Below are positions 30,045 through 38,884 of a stretch of 64,000 nt of DNA, piece after piece. Origin of the DNA: Mycobacterium barrassiae. GTDB taxonomy: Bacteria; Actinomycetota; Actinomycetes; Mycobacteriales; Mycobacteriaceae. Position numbers and translations under genes: made by a program. The DNA is taken from the NCBI RefSeq assembly GCF_025822765.1, contig NZ_JACKUK010000014.1, forward strand, positions 217,490 to 281,489. The letters run 5' to 3'. Below the pieces are notes generated by a model, which was given only the letters and a program-made list of their open reading frames with translations, was not told where the DNA came from and searched no databases. Within the stretch, counting starts at the first letter, position 1; each line of letters opens with the position of its first letter.

Positions 30045-30358
30045 GTTGGCTCTCCGTGCTTGGTTTCCAGATGCCGTTCCAGGGCGTCGAGGTGGCCGGC
30101 CCAGTACCGGCGATAGCGGTCGATCCATTCGTCGATCGCGACGAGTCCGTCGGCCCGCAGTGCGTAGATGCGGCGCTGCGCGTCGGGGCGGACCTCGACG
30201 AGGCCGACCTCGCGCAGCACGCGCAGATGGCGTGACACCGTCGGCTGGGTCAATGCCGGCAGGGTGGCGACAAGCTCGCCCGCCGTCCGCTCACCGTCGG
30301 CGAGCGCGTCCAGCAGCGCGCGCCTGCTCGGTTCGGCGACGGCTTCGAAGACGTCCAT
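30041..30358 (-). CDS. ArsR/SmtB-family transcriptional regulator
   Basis: 105 residues. Winged HTH: EAVAEPSRRALLDAL, then ERTAGELVATLPALTQPTVSRHLRVLREVGLV and the wing EVRPDAQRRIYALR. It has no Cys residues, so the metal-binding sites of ArsR, SmtB and CmtR are absent and the signal is probably not a thiophilic metal. It heads an overlapping operon with the SRPBCC and flavodoxin-like genes and likely represses itself from the AT-rich region just upstream. Confidence 0.92.
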   Translation of the reverse strand: MDVFEAVAEPSRRALLDALADGERTAGELVATLPALTQPTVSRHLRVLREVGLVEVRPDAQRRIYALRADGLVAIDEWIDRYRRYWAGHLDALERHLETKHGEPT

Positions 30359-30361
30359 GCC

Positions 30362-30404
30362 TGCAAGTATTGCAATTTATCTATATAGACGCAAGCACAT
30401 ATAG
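30362..30404. promoter_or_regulatory. AT-rich operator/promoter region of the arsR operon
   Basis: Two inverted repeats sit directly before the arsR start at 30358: TGCAA-GTA-TTGCA (30362-30374) and CTATAT-N12-ATATAG (30381-30404). The stretch is far richer in A and T than its surroundings. These are plausible sites for an ArsR dimer overlapping the promoter. No -35/-10 pair can be fixed by eye. Confidence 0.5.
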
Positions 30405-30413
30405 AGCCCGGTT

Positions 30414-30469
30414 CGAGACTGCTCACAGATCGCCCCTGAGCCTGAAAACGCGATCTATGCACAGTCTCG
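30414..30469. repeat. Dispersed palindromic repeat, copy 1
   Basis: Left arm 30414-30433 begins CGAGACTG and ends CAGATCGC; right arm 30450-30469 begins GCGATCT and ends CAGTCTCG. Arms pair at 17 of 20 positions around a 16-nt loop. The same layout and end sequences recur at 63814-63869. It lies between the arsR promoter and the thioesterase stop, where it could also act as terminator for the thioesterase group. Confidence 0.8.
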
Positions 30470-30481
30470 ATCGACTGGCGG

Positions 30482-31276
30482 CTAGCGGCGCATCACGAGC
30501 AACGTCTGCGCCGACGTCCCGATGAACCCACGACGATCGAAAAGCTCTGCGGTCGTCACACCCATGCCATCGGGTCCGATCGAGGCGCGCGAGCGAAGCG
30601 CGAAGTCGGCGCCCTCCGGCAGCCGATGCAAGTGCACCGCGGTGTCGGTGTTCATGAAGATGAATTGCTCGGGATCCAACGCCGCGCCGGCGCCGTTCGC
30701 GGAATCCACCACCATCGCGAGGCGCTGCAGTGCGGTCGTCGGCTCCGAATCCACCAGCGGCACAAGGGGACCGAGCCAGACCACGTTTCCGGACTCACCG
30801 GTGTCGTGCTGGCGACGCCAGCTCACCGTCTCCAGATAGCCCTTCGCGCCCGCCCAGCTGTGCGGCACCTCGACCGCCTCACCCTCGACCAGCGCGGGAT
30901 ACCGGTCGGTGGCCGCATCGGAGGTGTCACTGGTGGCCAGCAGCCACGCCGCGACTCGCGCGACCACCCGCTCGGTGCCGTCCTCGCGGTGCGCCGACAT
31001 CTCGGCTGCCCACAGGCAGATTCGCGCACCCGGCCGTTGCACCCAGCTGCGCACCCGCACGCGGGTGACCGGGATGGCGCCGAGGATGTCCAGCGTCGTC
31101 CGGGCGATTCGCAGCCCGGAGTCGGCGGTCGCTTCCTCGATCAGCTTGGTCATCAGCGCGAGAGGCGGTGACCCGTGCTGAATTTCGGGGTCCCAGTTGC
31201 TGCGCGTGCCGTCGGTGGATTCGAAGATCTGCGAATCGCCGTCGGTTCCGGCTCGCCGGTAGTAGCAGTCGATCAC
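30482..31276 (-). CDS. Acyl-CoA thioesterase family protein (TesB-like double hot-dog)
   Basis: 264 residues from GTG 31276, which overlaps the nuclease stop (GTGA). First hot-dog half: GSPPLALMTKLIEEA and RTTLDILGAIPVTRVRVRS; second half: FIFMNTDTAVHLHRLPEGADFALRS, ending GVTTAELFDRRGFIGTSAQ. This is the usual layout of mycobacterial acyl-CoA thioesterase-like proteins with a C-terminal hot-dog carrying the conserved Asp/Ser-Thr/Gln elements. Probably hydrolyses acyl-CoA; chain-length preference unknown. Co-translated with the RecB-like nuclease, an unexpected pairing. Confidence 0.82.
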   Translation of the reverse strand: MIDCYYRRAGTDGDSQIFESTDGTRSNWDPEIQHGSPPLALMTKLIEEATADSGLRIARTTLDILGAIPVTRVRVRSWVQRPGARICLWAAEMSAHREDGTERVVARVAAWLLATSDTSDAATDRYPALVEGEAVEVPHSWAGAKGYLETVSWRRQHDTGESGNVVWLGPLVPLVDSEPTTALQRLAMVVDSANGAGAALDPEQFIFMNTDTAVHLHRLPEGADFALRSRASIGPDGMGVTTAELFDRRGFIGTSAQTLLVMRR

Positions 31277-32163
31277 GCAGCCGTCCCCGAGGCGCGCAGG
31301 ACGACCTCGTCCTCAGCGCCGGAGCCCTCGTCGGGAACCGTCGGCCAACCGGGGTAGGGCGGTGGCGTGCCGCCGAACACCGGACAGCGGGCGTGGTGTG
31401 CACACCAGTCGCACATGCGTGACGGGCTTGGTCGGAAATCGCCTGTGGCACCGGCAGATTGGATGGCTGTCCAGATCGCCATCAGCGTCTTCTCGAAGCG
31501 CAGCAGCTCGTCGAGATCGGGGGAGTAGTCCAGCACGGTGCCGTCGGACAGGTACAGCAGACGCAGCCGCGCGGGCAGCACACCGCGGGACCGCAGCAGT
31601 GCGACGGCGTAGAACTTCATCTGGAACATGGCCTTGAACTCGGCCAGCGCCCGCGCCTCTGGCGGCGCCTTACCGGTCTTGTAGTCGACGATCCGAAGCT
31701 CACCGGTGGGCGCGACGTCGATACGGTCGACGAAGCCGCGCAGCAGGGTGCCGTCCTCCAGTTCGACCTCGACGCGCTGCTCGCAGCTCTGCGGCTCGAA
31801 CCGGGTCGGATCCTCCAGGCGGTAGTAACCCGACAGCAGTGCGCGTGCCTCATCGAGCAGGACAGCCCGCAGGTCCGGTTCGAAGGCGTCGGCGAGGTCG
31901 GGTTGTGCCGCCACCAGGCGCTGCCACGCCGGGTCGACGAGCGACATCGCGGTGGTGGGCCCGCGCTGGTCCGCAGGGAGCGCGTACAGCTGCTCCAAGG
32001 CGGCATGGACGACCGAGCCGCGGACCTGAGCCGTGGAGGACGGTTCGGGCAGCCGGTCGATGGCGCGGAACCGGTACAGCAACGGACACTGCTTGAAGTC
32101 GGCGGCCCGGGACGGCGACAGCGCGGGACGCCGGACGGCGGCGGATTCCGGCGTATCTGTCAC
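31273..32163 (-). CDS. RecB-family exonuclease with Fe-S cluster (Rv2119-type)
   Basis: 296 residues from GTG 32163, chosen because the conserved part starts ALSPSRAADFKQCPLLYRF. PD-(D/E)XK nuclease motifs: GSVVHAALEQLY near 48 (His), GFVDRID near 137 (Asp), and LRIVDYKTGKAP near 150 (Asp-x-Lys). Cys26 in FKQCP plus the C-terminal MCDWCAHHARCPVF cysteines form the four-Cys set of Cas4/AddB-like [4Fe-4S] nucleases. It is stand-alone, without helicase domain. Divergent from trmI with an 84-bp gap; no CRISPR genes nearby. Confidence 0.87.
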   Translation of the reverse strand: MTDTPESAAVRRPALSPSRAADFKQCPLLYRFRAIDRLPEPSSTAQVRGSVVHAALEQLYALPADQRGPTTAMSLVDPAWQRLVAAQPDLADAFEPDLRAVLLDEARALLSGYYRLEDPTRFEPQSCEQRVEVELEDGTLLRGFVDRIDVAPTGELRIVDYKTGKAPPEARALAEFKAMFQMKFYAVALLRSRGVLPARLRLLYLSDGTVLDYSPDLDELLRFEKTLMAIWTAIQSAGATGDFRPSPSRMCDWCAHHARCPVFGGTPPPYPGWPTVPDEGSGAEDEVVLRASGTAA

Positions 32164-32241
32164 GGTCTCAGCGTATGGCGACACTCCGACAAAATTTGGC
32201 AACCCCGCGCACCCGTCGCGGCGCGTTGACTGGCAGGCTGA

Positions 32242-33380
<1,139 letters not shown>

Positions 33381-33392
33381 CCGAGTTCGCGG

Positions 33393-33980
33393 TCAGCGCG
33401 GAGGCTCTGGGGGAGCGGGCGGTGCAGGGGCGGCCGAACTCGGGCTTGGCGCAGGCGAGTCCTCGCCCAGCAGCTCATCGGCAGTGCGACGGGCGAGCTG
33501 CCAGGCGCCGCCGGTCAAGGTGAACTCCATCGGATACGTGAAATCGCCGGCCTGGGGGTTCTCGGTCTTGAGGGTCACCAGCGCCGACACCCTTTCCGTC
33601 GAGCCTTGGACCCAGCGCAGATCCCTGGCCTCGAAGCTGACGGGGTCGTAGCCGGCCTGGCGCAGCGCCACCCCGAACTTGTCCATCGCGGCGGCGTCGG
33701 CCGGCGCGGCGGATTCGATCAGTGCAGTCTTCTCCGCGCCGGGGACGGCGGAGTCGGCGATCCTGTTCATCACGTCGGACAACGCCGTCGGTGGGGGCAG
33801 CGGCTCCGCAGGCGCCACCGGCGCAGGCGCGGGCACGATGGGCGGAGGAGCGTCGGCCACCGATTCAGACGGCGATTCAGACGGTGCGGCGGGCTTCTCC
33901 TCGCGCTCGGCGCCACATGCGCCAAGCCCGAACGCCGCCGCGACTGCGACGGCGCTCAGGATTACGACACTTCGGTGCAA
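33393..33980 (-). CDS. lppK: LppK-like lipoprotein with MTB12-type C-terminal domain
   Basis: 195 residues. Signal peptide with lipobox LGAC (Cys at about 22) predicts an acylated extracytoplasmic protein. A Pro/Ala/Ser linker (residues 27-65) precedes a folded part of about 100 residues (IADSAVPGAEKTALIESA ... YPMEFTLTGGAWQLARRTADEL) resembling the MTB12-like C-terminal domain, and a Pro-rich tail ends it. It sits 7 bp after the MTB12-like gene, which carries a related domain, suggesting a diverged tandem pair. Confidence 0.85.
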   Translation of the reverse strand: MHRSVVILSAVAVAAAFGLGACGAEREEKPAAPSESPSESVADAPPPIVPAPAPVAPAEPLPPPTALSDVMNRIADSAVPGAEKTALIESAAPADAAAMDKFGVALRQAGYDPVSFEARDLRWVQGSTERVSALVTLKTENPQAGDFTYPMEFTLTGGAWQLARRTADELLGEDSPAPSPSSAAPAPPAPPEPPR

Positions 33981-33987
33981 AGGCTGC

Positions 33988-34479
33988 TTAGCCGACAGCA
34001 GACATCAAGGCCATGAGCGACTGCTTGGACATCTGCCAGCCAGTGGGGCTGGGGCCGGGCACGAACGCGATGCTCTGGCTCGCGACCCCGCCGTTGGCTG
34101 CGGTCGCGGTGACGTCGGCGGTCACCACGGGGCCGTTCTGGTCGATGTTGGCGAGCGTGAACGACAGCGGGAACTTGCCCTCGGCCTGTGCCTCACGCAG
34201 CTTCGTGTCGGCGACGCGGCCCTCGATGCGGCCGATGCCGCCCTGGATGTACGGCGCCTTGCCTGCGGACAGACCCGGTCCGCCGAGCGCCTGAAGCGTC
34301 GCGAGCAGTGCGCCCTCCAGATCGGGTGCGGGCGTCTCGGGCATCGGAATGTCCCAGGAGACCGGCGCAACGCGCGGCGAGTTCATCACATCTGAGGATG
34401 CAATGGACGTCACACCCACCGCGGCTCCGGCGATCACCGCGGCGGCTGCCGTGCCGCTAACGAGGGCTTTCAGGGTCAC
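33988..34479 (-). CDS. Low-molecular-weight antigen MTB12-like secreted protein
   Basis: 163 residues with a hydrophobic N-terminus (ALVSGTAAAAVIAGAAVGV) acting as Sec signal or anchor and no lipobox. The mature part GALLATLQALGGPGLSAGKAP ... FPLSFTLANIDQNGP ... TGWQMSKQSLMALMSAVG matches the MTB12/CFP2 domain, a small surface or secreted antigen fold in mycobacteria. It is divergent from mpa, with 146 bp between the starts, and followed by lppK. Function unknown. Confidence 0.83.
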   Translation of the reverse strand: MTLKALVSGTAAAAVIAGAAVGVTSIASSDVMNSPRVAPVSWDIPMPETPAPDLEGALLATLQALGGPGLSAGKAPYIQGGIGRIEGRVADTKLREAQAEGKFPLSFTLANIDQNGPVVTADVTATAANGGVASQSIAFVPGPSPTGWQMSKQSLMALMSAVG

Positions 34480-34625
34480 GATTGTCCTTTCGATAGGCCC
34501 AACTCAGGAATGAGGCTAACAAGTGCTGCTGGTGTGTCGAATTCCTAGAGCGCACACAATGGCTGAATCGCCGGTAGCGTTGAAGTTGTTACTGCACCAA
34601 CATCCGGTGCGGGGAGGAGCGCACA

Positions 34626-36455
34626 ATGAGCGAGTCCGAGCGTTCTGAAGGGTTTGGTACACCCCGCGAGTCCGGCATGTCCAGCGACGATGCCGCAGAA
34701 CTCGAAGAGCTGCGCCGTGAGGCGGCCATGTTGCGTGAGCAGCTGGAGAGTGCCGTAGGACCGCAGAGCGGTCTGCGCAGCGCGCGAGATGTCCACCAGC
34801 TCGAGGCCAGGATTGATTCGCTCGCGGCCCGAAACGCCAAACTGATGGAGACCCTCAAGGAAGCGCGGCAGCAATTGCTGGCGCTGCGTGAGGAGGTCGA
34901 CCGCCTTGGTCAGCCGCCGAGCGGATACGGCGTGCTGCTGTCAGTTCAGGACGACGAGACCGTCGACGTGTTCACCTCCGGGCGCAAGATGCGGCTGTCA
35001 TGCTCGCCGAACATCGACACCAAGACTCTCAAGCAGGGCCAGACGGTCCGGCTCAACGAGGCACTGACCGTGGTCGAGGCGGGCCACTTCGAAGCCGTCG
35101 GTGAGATCAGCACACTGCGCGAGATCCTCTCCGACGGGCACCGCGCGCTCGTGGTCGGCCATGCCGACGAGGAGCGCATCGTCTGGTTGGCCGAACCCCT
35201 GGTGGCGGCCGAGGGGCTGTCCGACGACGAGACCGGCGACGGGAACGACGACCGTCCGCGCAAGCTGCGTCCGGGCGACTCCCTGCTGGTCGACACCAAG
35301 GCCGGGTATGCGTTCGAGCGCATCCCGAAGGCCGAGGTCGAGGATCTGGTCCTCGAAGAGGTCCCCGACGTCAGCTACAACGACATCGGCGGCCTTGGCC
35401 GGCAGATCGAGCAGATCCGCGACGCCGTCGAGCTGCCGTTCCTACACAAGGAGCTCTACCGGGAGTACTCACTGCGCCCGCCCAAGGGCGTGCTGCTGTA
35501 CGGCCCGCCCGGCTGCGGCAAGACGCTGATCGCCAAGGCGGTGGCCAACTCCCTGGCCAAGAAGATGGCCGAGGTCCGCGGCGACGACGCCCGCGAGGCC
35601 AAGAGCTACTTCCTCAACATCAAGGGTCCCGAGCTGCTCAACAAGTTCGTCGGTGAGACCGAACGTCACATCCGGTTGATCTTCCAGCGGGCGCGCGAGA
35701 AGGCGTCCGAAGGCACCCCCGTGATCGTGTTCTTCGACGAGATGGACTCGATCTTCCGCACCCGCGGCACGGGTGTCAGCTCCGATGTGGAGACGACGGT
35801 GGTCCCGCAGCTGCTGTCGGAGATCGACGGCGTGGAGGGGCTGGAGAACGTCATCGTGATCGGCGCCTCCAACCGTGAGGACATGATCGACCCGGCGATC
35901 CTGCGGCCCGGCCGACTGGACGTCAAGATCAAGATCGAACGTCCGGATGCCGAGGCGGCCCAGGACATCTTCAGCAAGTACCTCGTCGAGGATCTGCCGG
36001 TGCACGCCGACGATCTCGCCGAGTTCGGCGGCGACCGGGCGGCGTGCCTGAAGGCGATGATCGAGAAGGTCGTCGACCGGATGTACGCCGAGATCGATGA
36101 CAACCGGTTCCTGGAGGTCACCTACGCCAACGGTGACAAGGAAGTCATGTACTTCAAGGACTTCAACTCCGGGGCCATGATCCAGAATGTCGTTGACCGC
36201 GCGAAGAAGAACGCGATCAAGTCGGTGCTGGAAACGGGGCAGCCTGGTCTTCGCATCCAGCATCTGCTCGACTCGATCGTCGACGAGTTCGCCGAAAACG
36301 AAGACCTGCCCAACACCACGAATCCCGATGACTGGGCACGGATTTCGGGCAAGAAAGGCGAGCGGATCGTCTACATCCGCACGCTGGTCACCGGTAAGTC
36401 CTCGAGCGCCTCACGCGCGATCGACACCGAGTCGAATCTGGGCCAGTACCTGTAG
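34626..36455 (+). CDS. mpa: Mycobacterial proteasome ATPase (Mpa/ARC)
   Basis: 609 residues. N-terminal coiled coil ([17 protein letters not shown], about residues 21-95) that captures Pup, two OB folds, then the AAA domain: Walker [17 protein letters not shown] near 293, Walker [12 protein letters not shown] near 366, and arginine finger region [16 protein letters not shown]. The C-terminus ends GQYL, the motif that docks into the 20S core. It unfolds pupylated proteins for PrcBA. A ribosome site GGGGAGG precedes the ATG, and TAGCGT at 34575-34580 may be a -10. The stop codon lies in the loop of a strong hairpin. Confidence 0.98.
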   Translation: MSESERSEGFGTPRESGMSSDDAAELEELRREAAMLREQLESAVGPQSGLRSARDVHQLEARIDSLAARNAKLMETLKEARQQLLALREEVDRLGQPPSGYGVLLSVQDDETVDVFTSGRKMRLSCSPNIDTKTLKQGQTVRLNEALTVVEAGHFEAVGEISTLREILSDGHRALVVGHADEERIVWLAEPLVAAEGLSDDETGDGNDDRPRKLRPGDSLLVDTKAGYAFERIPKAEVEDLVLEEVPDVSYNDIGGLGRQIEQIRDAVELPFLHKELYREYSLRPPKGVLLYGPPGCGKTLIAKAVANSLAKKMAEVRGDDAREAKSYFLNIKGPELLNKFVGETERHIRLIFQRAREKASEGTPVIVFFDEMDSIFRTRGTGVSSDVETTVVPQLLSEIDGVEGLENVIVIGASNREDMIDPAILRPGRLDVKIKIERPDAEAAQDIFSKYLVEDLPVHADDLAEFGGDRAACLKAMIEKVVDRMYAEIDDNRFLEVTYANGDKEVMYFKDFNSGAMIQNVVDRAKKNAIKSVLETGQPGLRIQHLLDSIVDEFAENEDLPNTTNPDDWARISGKKGERIVYIRTLVTGKSSSASRAIDTESNLGQYL

Positions 36456-36471
36456 GGGTACCGGCCCAGAT
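36436..36471. terminator. Strong hairpin across the mpa stop codon, likely bidirectional terminator
   Basis: ATCTGGGCC (36436-36444) plus GTACC (36446-36450) pair with GGTAC (36457-36461) plus GGCCCAGAT (36463-36471); one mismatch separates the two blocks and the 6-nt loop contains the mpa TAG. It lies between convergent mpa and DUF732 genes. Confidence 0.75.
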
Positions 36472-36481
36472 CGAGCCGGCG

Positions 36482-36766
36482 TCAGCAGAGGTTGTTGGCC
36501 GCTGCTTCGTAGAACGTCTTCGCGTCCTTCGGTTCCACACCATCGGTGGTGTTGTCCGAGATCGTCTGCAACGTCTCGGACTCGGGCACACCGTTGGCGA
36601 TGTCGCTGCAGATCTGGTTCCCCAGTGCCACCGCGGCATCGACGGGTCCGTCCCAGCCGTTGTTGGCAAGGTCGACGATAAAGCTGTCCTGGTCCGCGTA
36701 GGCCGGTGCCGCGACAGCGAGGCCGAGTGCCAACGCCGCGAACGAGGCCACGATGAGCTTCTTCAT
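36482..36766 (-). CDS. DUF732 family secreted small protein
   Basis: 94 residues from ATG 36766, preceded by a GAAGGGA ribosome site. A clean signal peptide (MKKLIVASFAALALGLAV, cut after AYA) is followed by a short helical mature region of about 70 residues: DSFIVDLANNGWDGPVDAA, LGNQICSDIANGVPES and a final Cys, giving one probable disulphide. This layout is DUF732, a mycobacterial exported family of unknown role. The 262 bp between this start and the next gene contains a palindrome near the far end and nothing else I recognise. Confidence 0.85.
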   Translation of the reverse strand: MKKLIVASFAALALGLAVAAPAYADQDSFIVDLANNGWDGPVDAAVALGNQICSDIANGVPESETLQTISDNTTDGVEPKDAKTFYEAAANNLC

Positions 36767-36990
36767 GGTTGTAGATCCCTTCACCCTTTGGTTGCGCACC
36801 GTTTGCCGAGGCCTGGGCGTGGTCACGGGACCACTCGGGACGTTGCTTGGCGCAGTGTAGAACAGGGATTTTGCATTCGCACCTTGAATCGTCGTTGTCG
36901 TCAATATCCCGGCACAGGGACGTTGAGCTGGGCAAACAACGCCAGCAAACTCCGCGAACGGACCGACACGCGACCAAATACCCGCAATTC

Positions 36991-37020
36991 GCGCACGTGC
37001 GCGGGGCGCAACGCCATAAT
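36991..37020 (+). promoter_or_regulatory. Possible promoter with 12-bp palindrome for the gene at 37029
   Basis: CATAAT at 37015-37020 is a good -10 and would place the transcript start one or two bases before the ATG at 37029 (nearly leaderless). A perfect palindrome GCGCACGTGCGC at 36991-37002 overlaps where the -35 would be and may be an operator. Confidence 0.4.
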
Positions 37021-37028
37021 TTCGCGAT

Positions 37029-37670
37029 ATGCCTGAAGACCCTCAAAGCGATGTCACCCTGATCGGTGACGTATTCGGAAAGCGCTACGGCGAGGTACTT
37101 CTGGTCCGCGCCGGGGAATCGGGTCCCGAGGCGACCGTCTACAACACGTTCCCCCTCAACGATTGTCCGGCCGAACTGTGGGACAAGCTCGACGCACAAG
37201 CCATCGCCGCAGAGAACAACGCGGTGGCTGCCCTGCTCAACGGCCCGCGATACTGGTTGATGAGCGCGATCGGCAAGCGTGACCGAGAGGACTTGGAGCA
37301 CAAGACATTCGGAGGGCTGGAGATGATCCGGCAGGCTACGGTGCAGCTATCGTCGATGAATCCGGCGCCGTATCAGCCCAACCGGGTGGACCGTAAGGCG
37401 CTCTTCGTCTTCGACGCAGGCCGCGAAATCTATGAACTCATCGACCCGGACGGCCGACGCTGGGTCATGCAGACGTTCAGTCAGATCGTCGATCCGACAT
37501 TGTCGCTGGCCGACCTTCCCGGTCTCGCCAGCCGCCTCTCGCTGCCACCGGGCTGGCGGTACGAAGCGCGCACGCCTACCTCGACGCTGCGCGTCGACAC
37601 GACCGGCCAGGACGCGAGCGTCACCCAGGACGATCTGAAGAACAGCTATTCCCTGCAGTCGTCCCAGTAG
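37029..37670 (+). CDS. Hypothetical protein, unrecognised family
   Basis: 213 residues, soluble, no signal peptide, no Cys apart from one in NDCPAELW. Starts MPEDPQSDVTLIGDVFGKRYGE and has AALLNGPRYWLMSAIG, RKALFVFDAGREIYELIDPDG and MQTFSQIVDPTLSLADLPGL segments, giving an alpha/beta look. I do not recognise the family. It is co-oriented with mpa while its neighbours on both sides point the other way, so it has its own promoter. Codon use is like that of its neighbours. Confidence 0.7.
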   Translation: MPEDPQSDVTLIGDVFGKRYGEVLLVRAGESGPEATVYNTFPLNDCPAELWDKLDAQAIAAENNAVAALLNGPRYWLMSAIGKRDREDLEHKTFGGLEMIRQATVQLSSMNPAPYQPNRVDRKALFVFDAGREIYELIDPDGRRWVMQTFSQIVDPTLSLADLPGLASRLSLPPGWRYEARTPTSTLRVDTTGQDASVTQDDLKNSYSLQSSQ

Positions 37671-37684
37671 CGCAGGCGCGGAAG

Positions 37685-38854
37685 CTAATCGGAGGGCTTT
37701 ATCTTGCCATCCATCTCGAGATAGGCATCGCGCCCGGCCAGGCTCACCGCCACATCGGAGACCAACGGGTCGAAGAAACGCTCCCGATAGATCGGGTCGA
37801 CGCTGGTGCTGACGGTGAAGTACAGACCCGAAAGCACGGCGACGAACAGCGACACGTGCACGACCGTCTGCGCCACCGGAACGTGGACGCCGAACCAGGT
37901 TCCCGCGCAGGGCGGTTCACCGACCGGACACGACTCCTCCGACGACCACAGCACCGCCACGTCGTCGGGCACCGCGACGATTCCGAGCGCCACGAAAAAG
38001 GCGAAAAGGCCTCCGGTGAAGAGCACCACCTGGATGGCCTGCGCGACCACCATCACCGCGACGACGTTGACCTGTTCGGCGAGGGACAGCGGGGTGCGGG
38101 CGGGGGTGTGGCCGTCGGCGATGGCCAGCGGTGTGCCCTCGAGGAGTTTGGCCGGGTTCGTCTGTTCGGCGCGGTCGTTGCGCAACGCCATCACTTCATC
38201 GCGAATCGTGGTGACCATGAAGATGATCGCGACCAAGGCGAGGAATCCGATGGTCTGCCAGAGCCGTTGCCGCGTCATGCGCGACGCCAGCTGCCACAGC
38301 TCGCCGGTGAAGTACACCACGACGGTCAACATCAACAGCGGCAGAGCCCGGCTCATCAATGTGCCGAGCGCGCCGAACTGAAGCCATGCGAACCTGAACG
38401 CCCACAGCACAATTGAGCCGATGCCGAGGTACGTCAGCCAGACCGCCAGTACGGCGACCACCGCGAAGCCGACGATCTCCGCCGCAGCGAGCCCGGAGAA
38501 CCCGCTGTCGGCGAACGGCAGCCCGAACACGAACAGCGCCATCACGAGCAGGGCGCCCGACATCCGCCCCGCCTCACCGCGTGTCGTGCCGGAACGGTGC
38601 AGCAGGTAGAGCGCGAACGGTGCGGCGACGAGAAGCAGGGTGAGCACGCCGAGCCGGATCGCATAGCCGTAGTCCGGTTCGGCGTCCGTCAGCTCCGCAA
38701 GTGTCATCGTCAGCGCGATCAGCGCTCCGATGCCGCTGACCATCGGTGCGGACCGCTCGATCAGCGCGTGGGAGCGCACCCGCCGCGTCAGGACCAGCGG
38801 CAGTCCGCGACGGAGAAACCACTCGTGGACGCTCCGCATGTCGGACACGCGCAT
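37685..38854 (-). CDS. Integral membrane protein, Rv2113-like (paralogue A)
   Basis: 389 residues with about eight hydrophobic helices, cytoplasmic charged ends, and a Cys pair in an outer loop (SSEESCPVGEPPCAGTWFG). Conserved landmarks shared with the next gene: an N-terminal EWFLRRGLPLVL (AWFLAHGLPAVL in B), the LMSRALPLLMLTVVVYF helix (LMIRALPVMLLTFLVFF in B) and a C-terminal FDPLVSDVAVSLAGRDAYL (FLDPLSEDLRMTLVARNRY in B). No transporter motif is recognised. It lies between mpa and dop, as Rv2113 does in M. tuberculosis. Confidence 0.75.
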   Translation of the reverse strand: MRVSDMRSVHEWFLRRGLPLVLTRRVRSHALIERSAPMVSGIGALIALTMTLAELTDAEPDYGYAIRLGVLTLLLVAAPFALYLLHRSGTTRGEAGRMSGALLVMALFVFGLPFADSGFSGLAAAEIVGFAVVAVLAVWLTYLGIGSIVLWAFRFAWLQFGALGTLMSRALPLLMLTVVVYFTGELWQLASRMTRQRLWQTIGFLALVAIIFMVTTIRDEVMALRNDRAEQTNPAKLLEGTPLAIADGHTPARTPLSLAEQVNVVAVMVVAQAIQVVLFTGGLFAFFVALGIVAVPDDVAVLWSSEESCPVGEPPCAGTWFGVHVPVAQTVVHVSLFVAVLSGLYFTVSTSVDPIYRERFFDPLVSDVAVSLAGRDAYLEMDGKIKPSD

Positions 38855-38884
38855 ATTGTGCGCGAAATACGGCCGGAGAACGCG

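Noticed and set aside
31273-32163. A Cas4/CRISPR locus around the RecB-like nuclease
   Set aside because: No repeat-spacer array or cas genes are present anywhere in the window; the gene is a conserved housekeeping neighbour of trmI.
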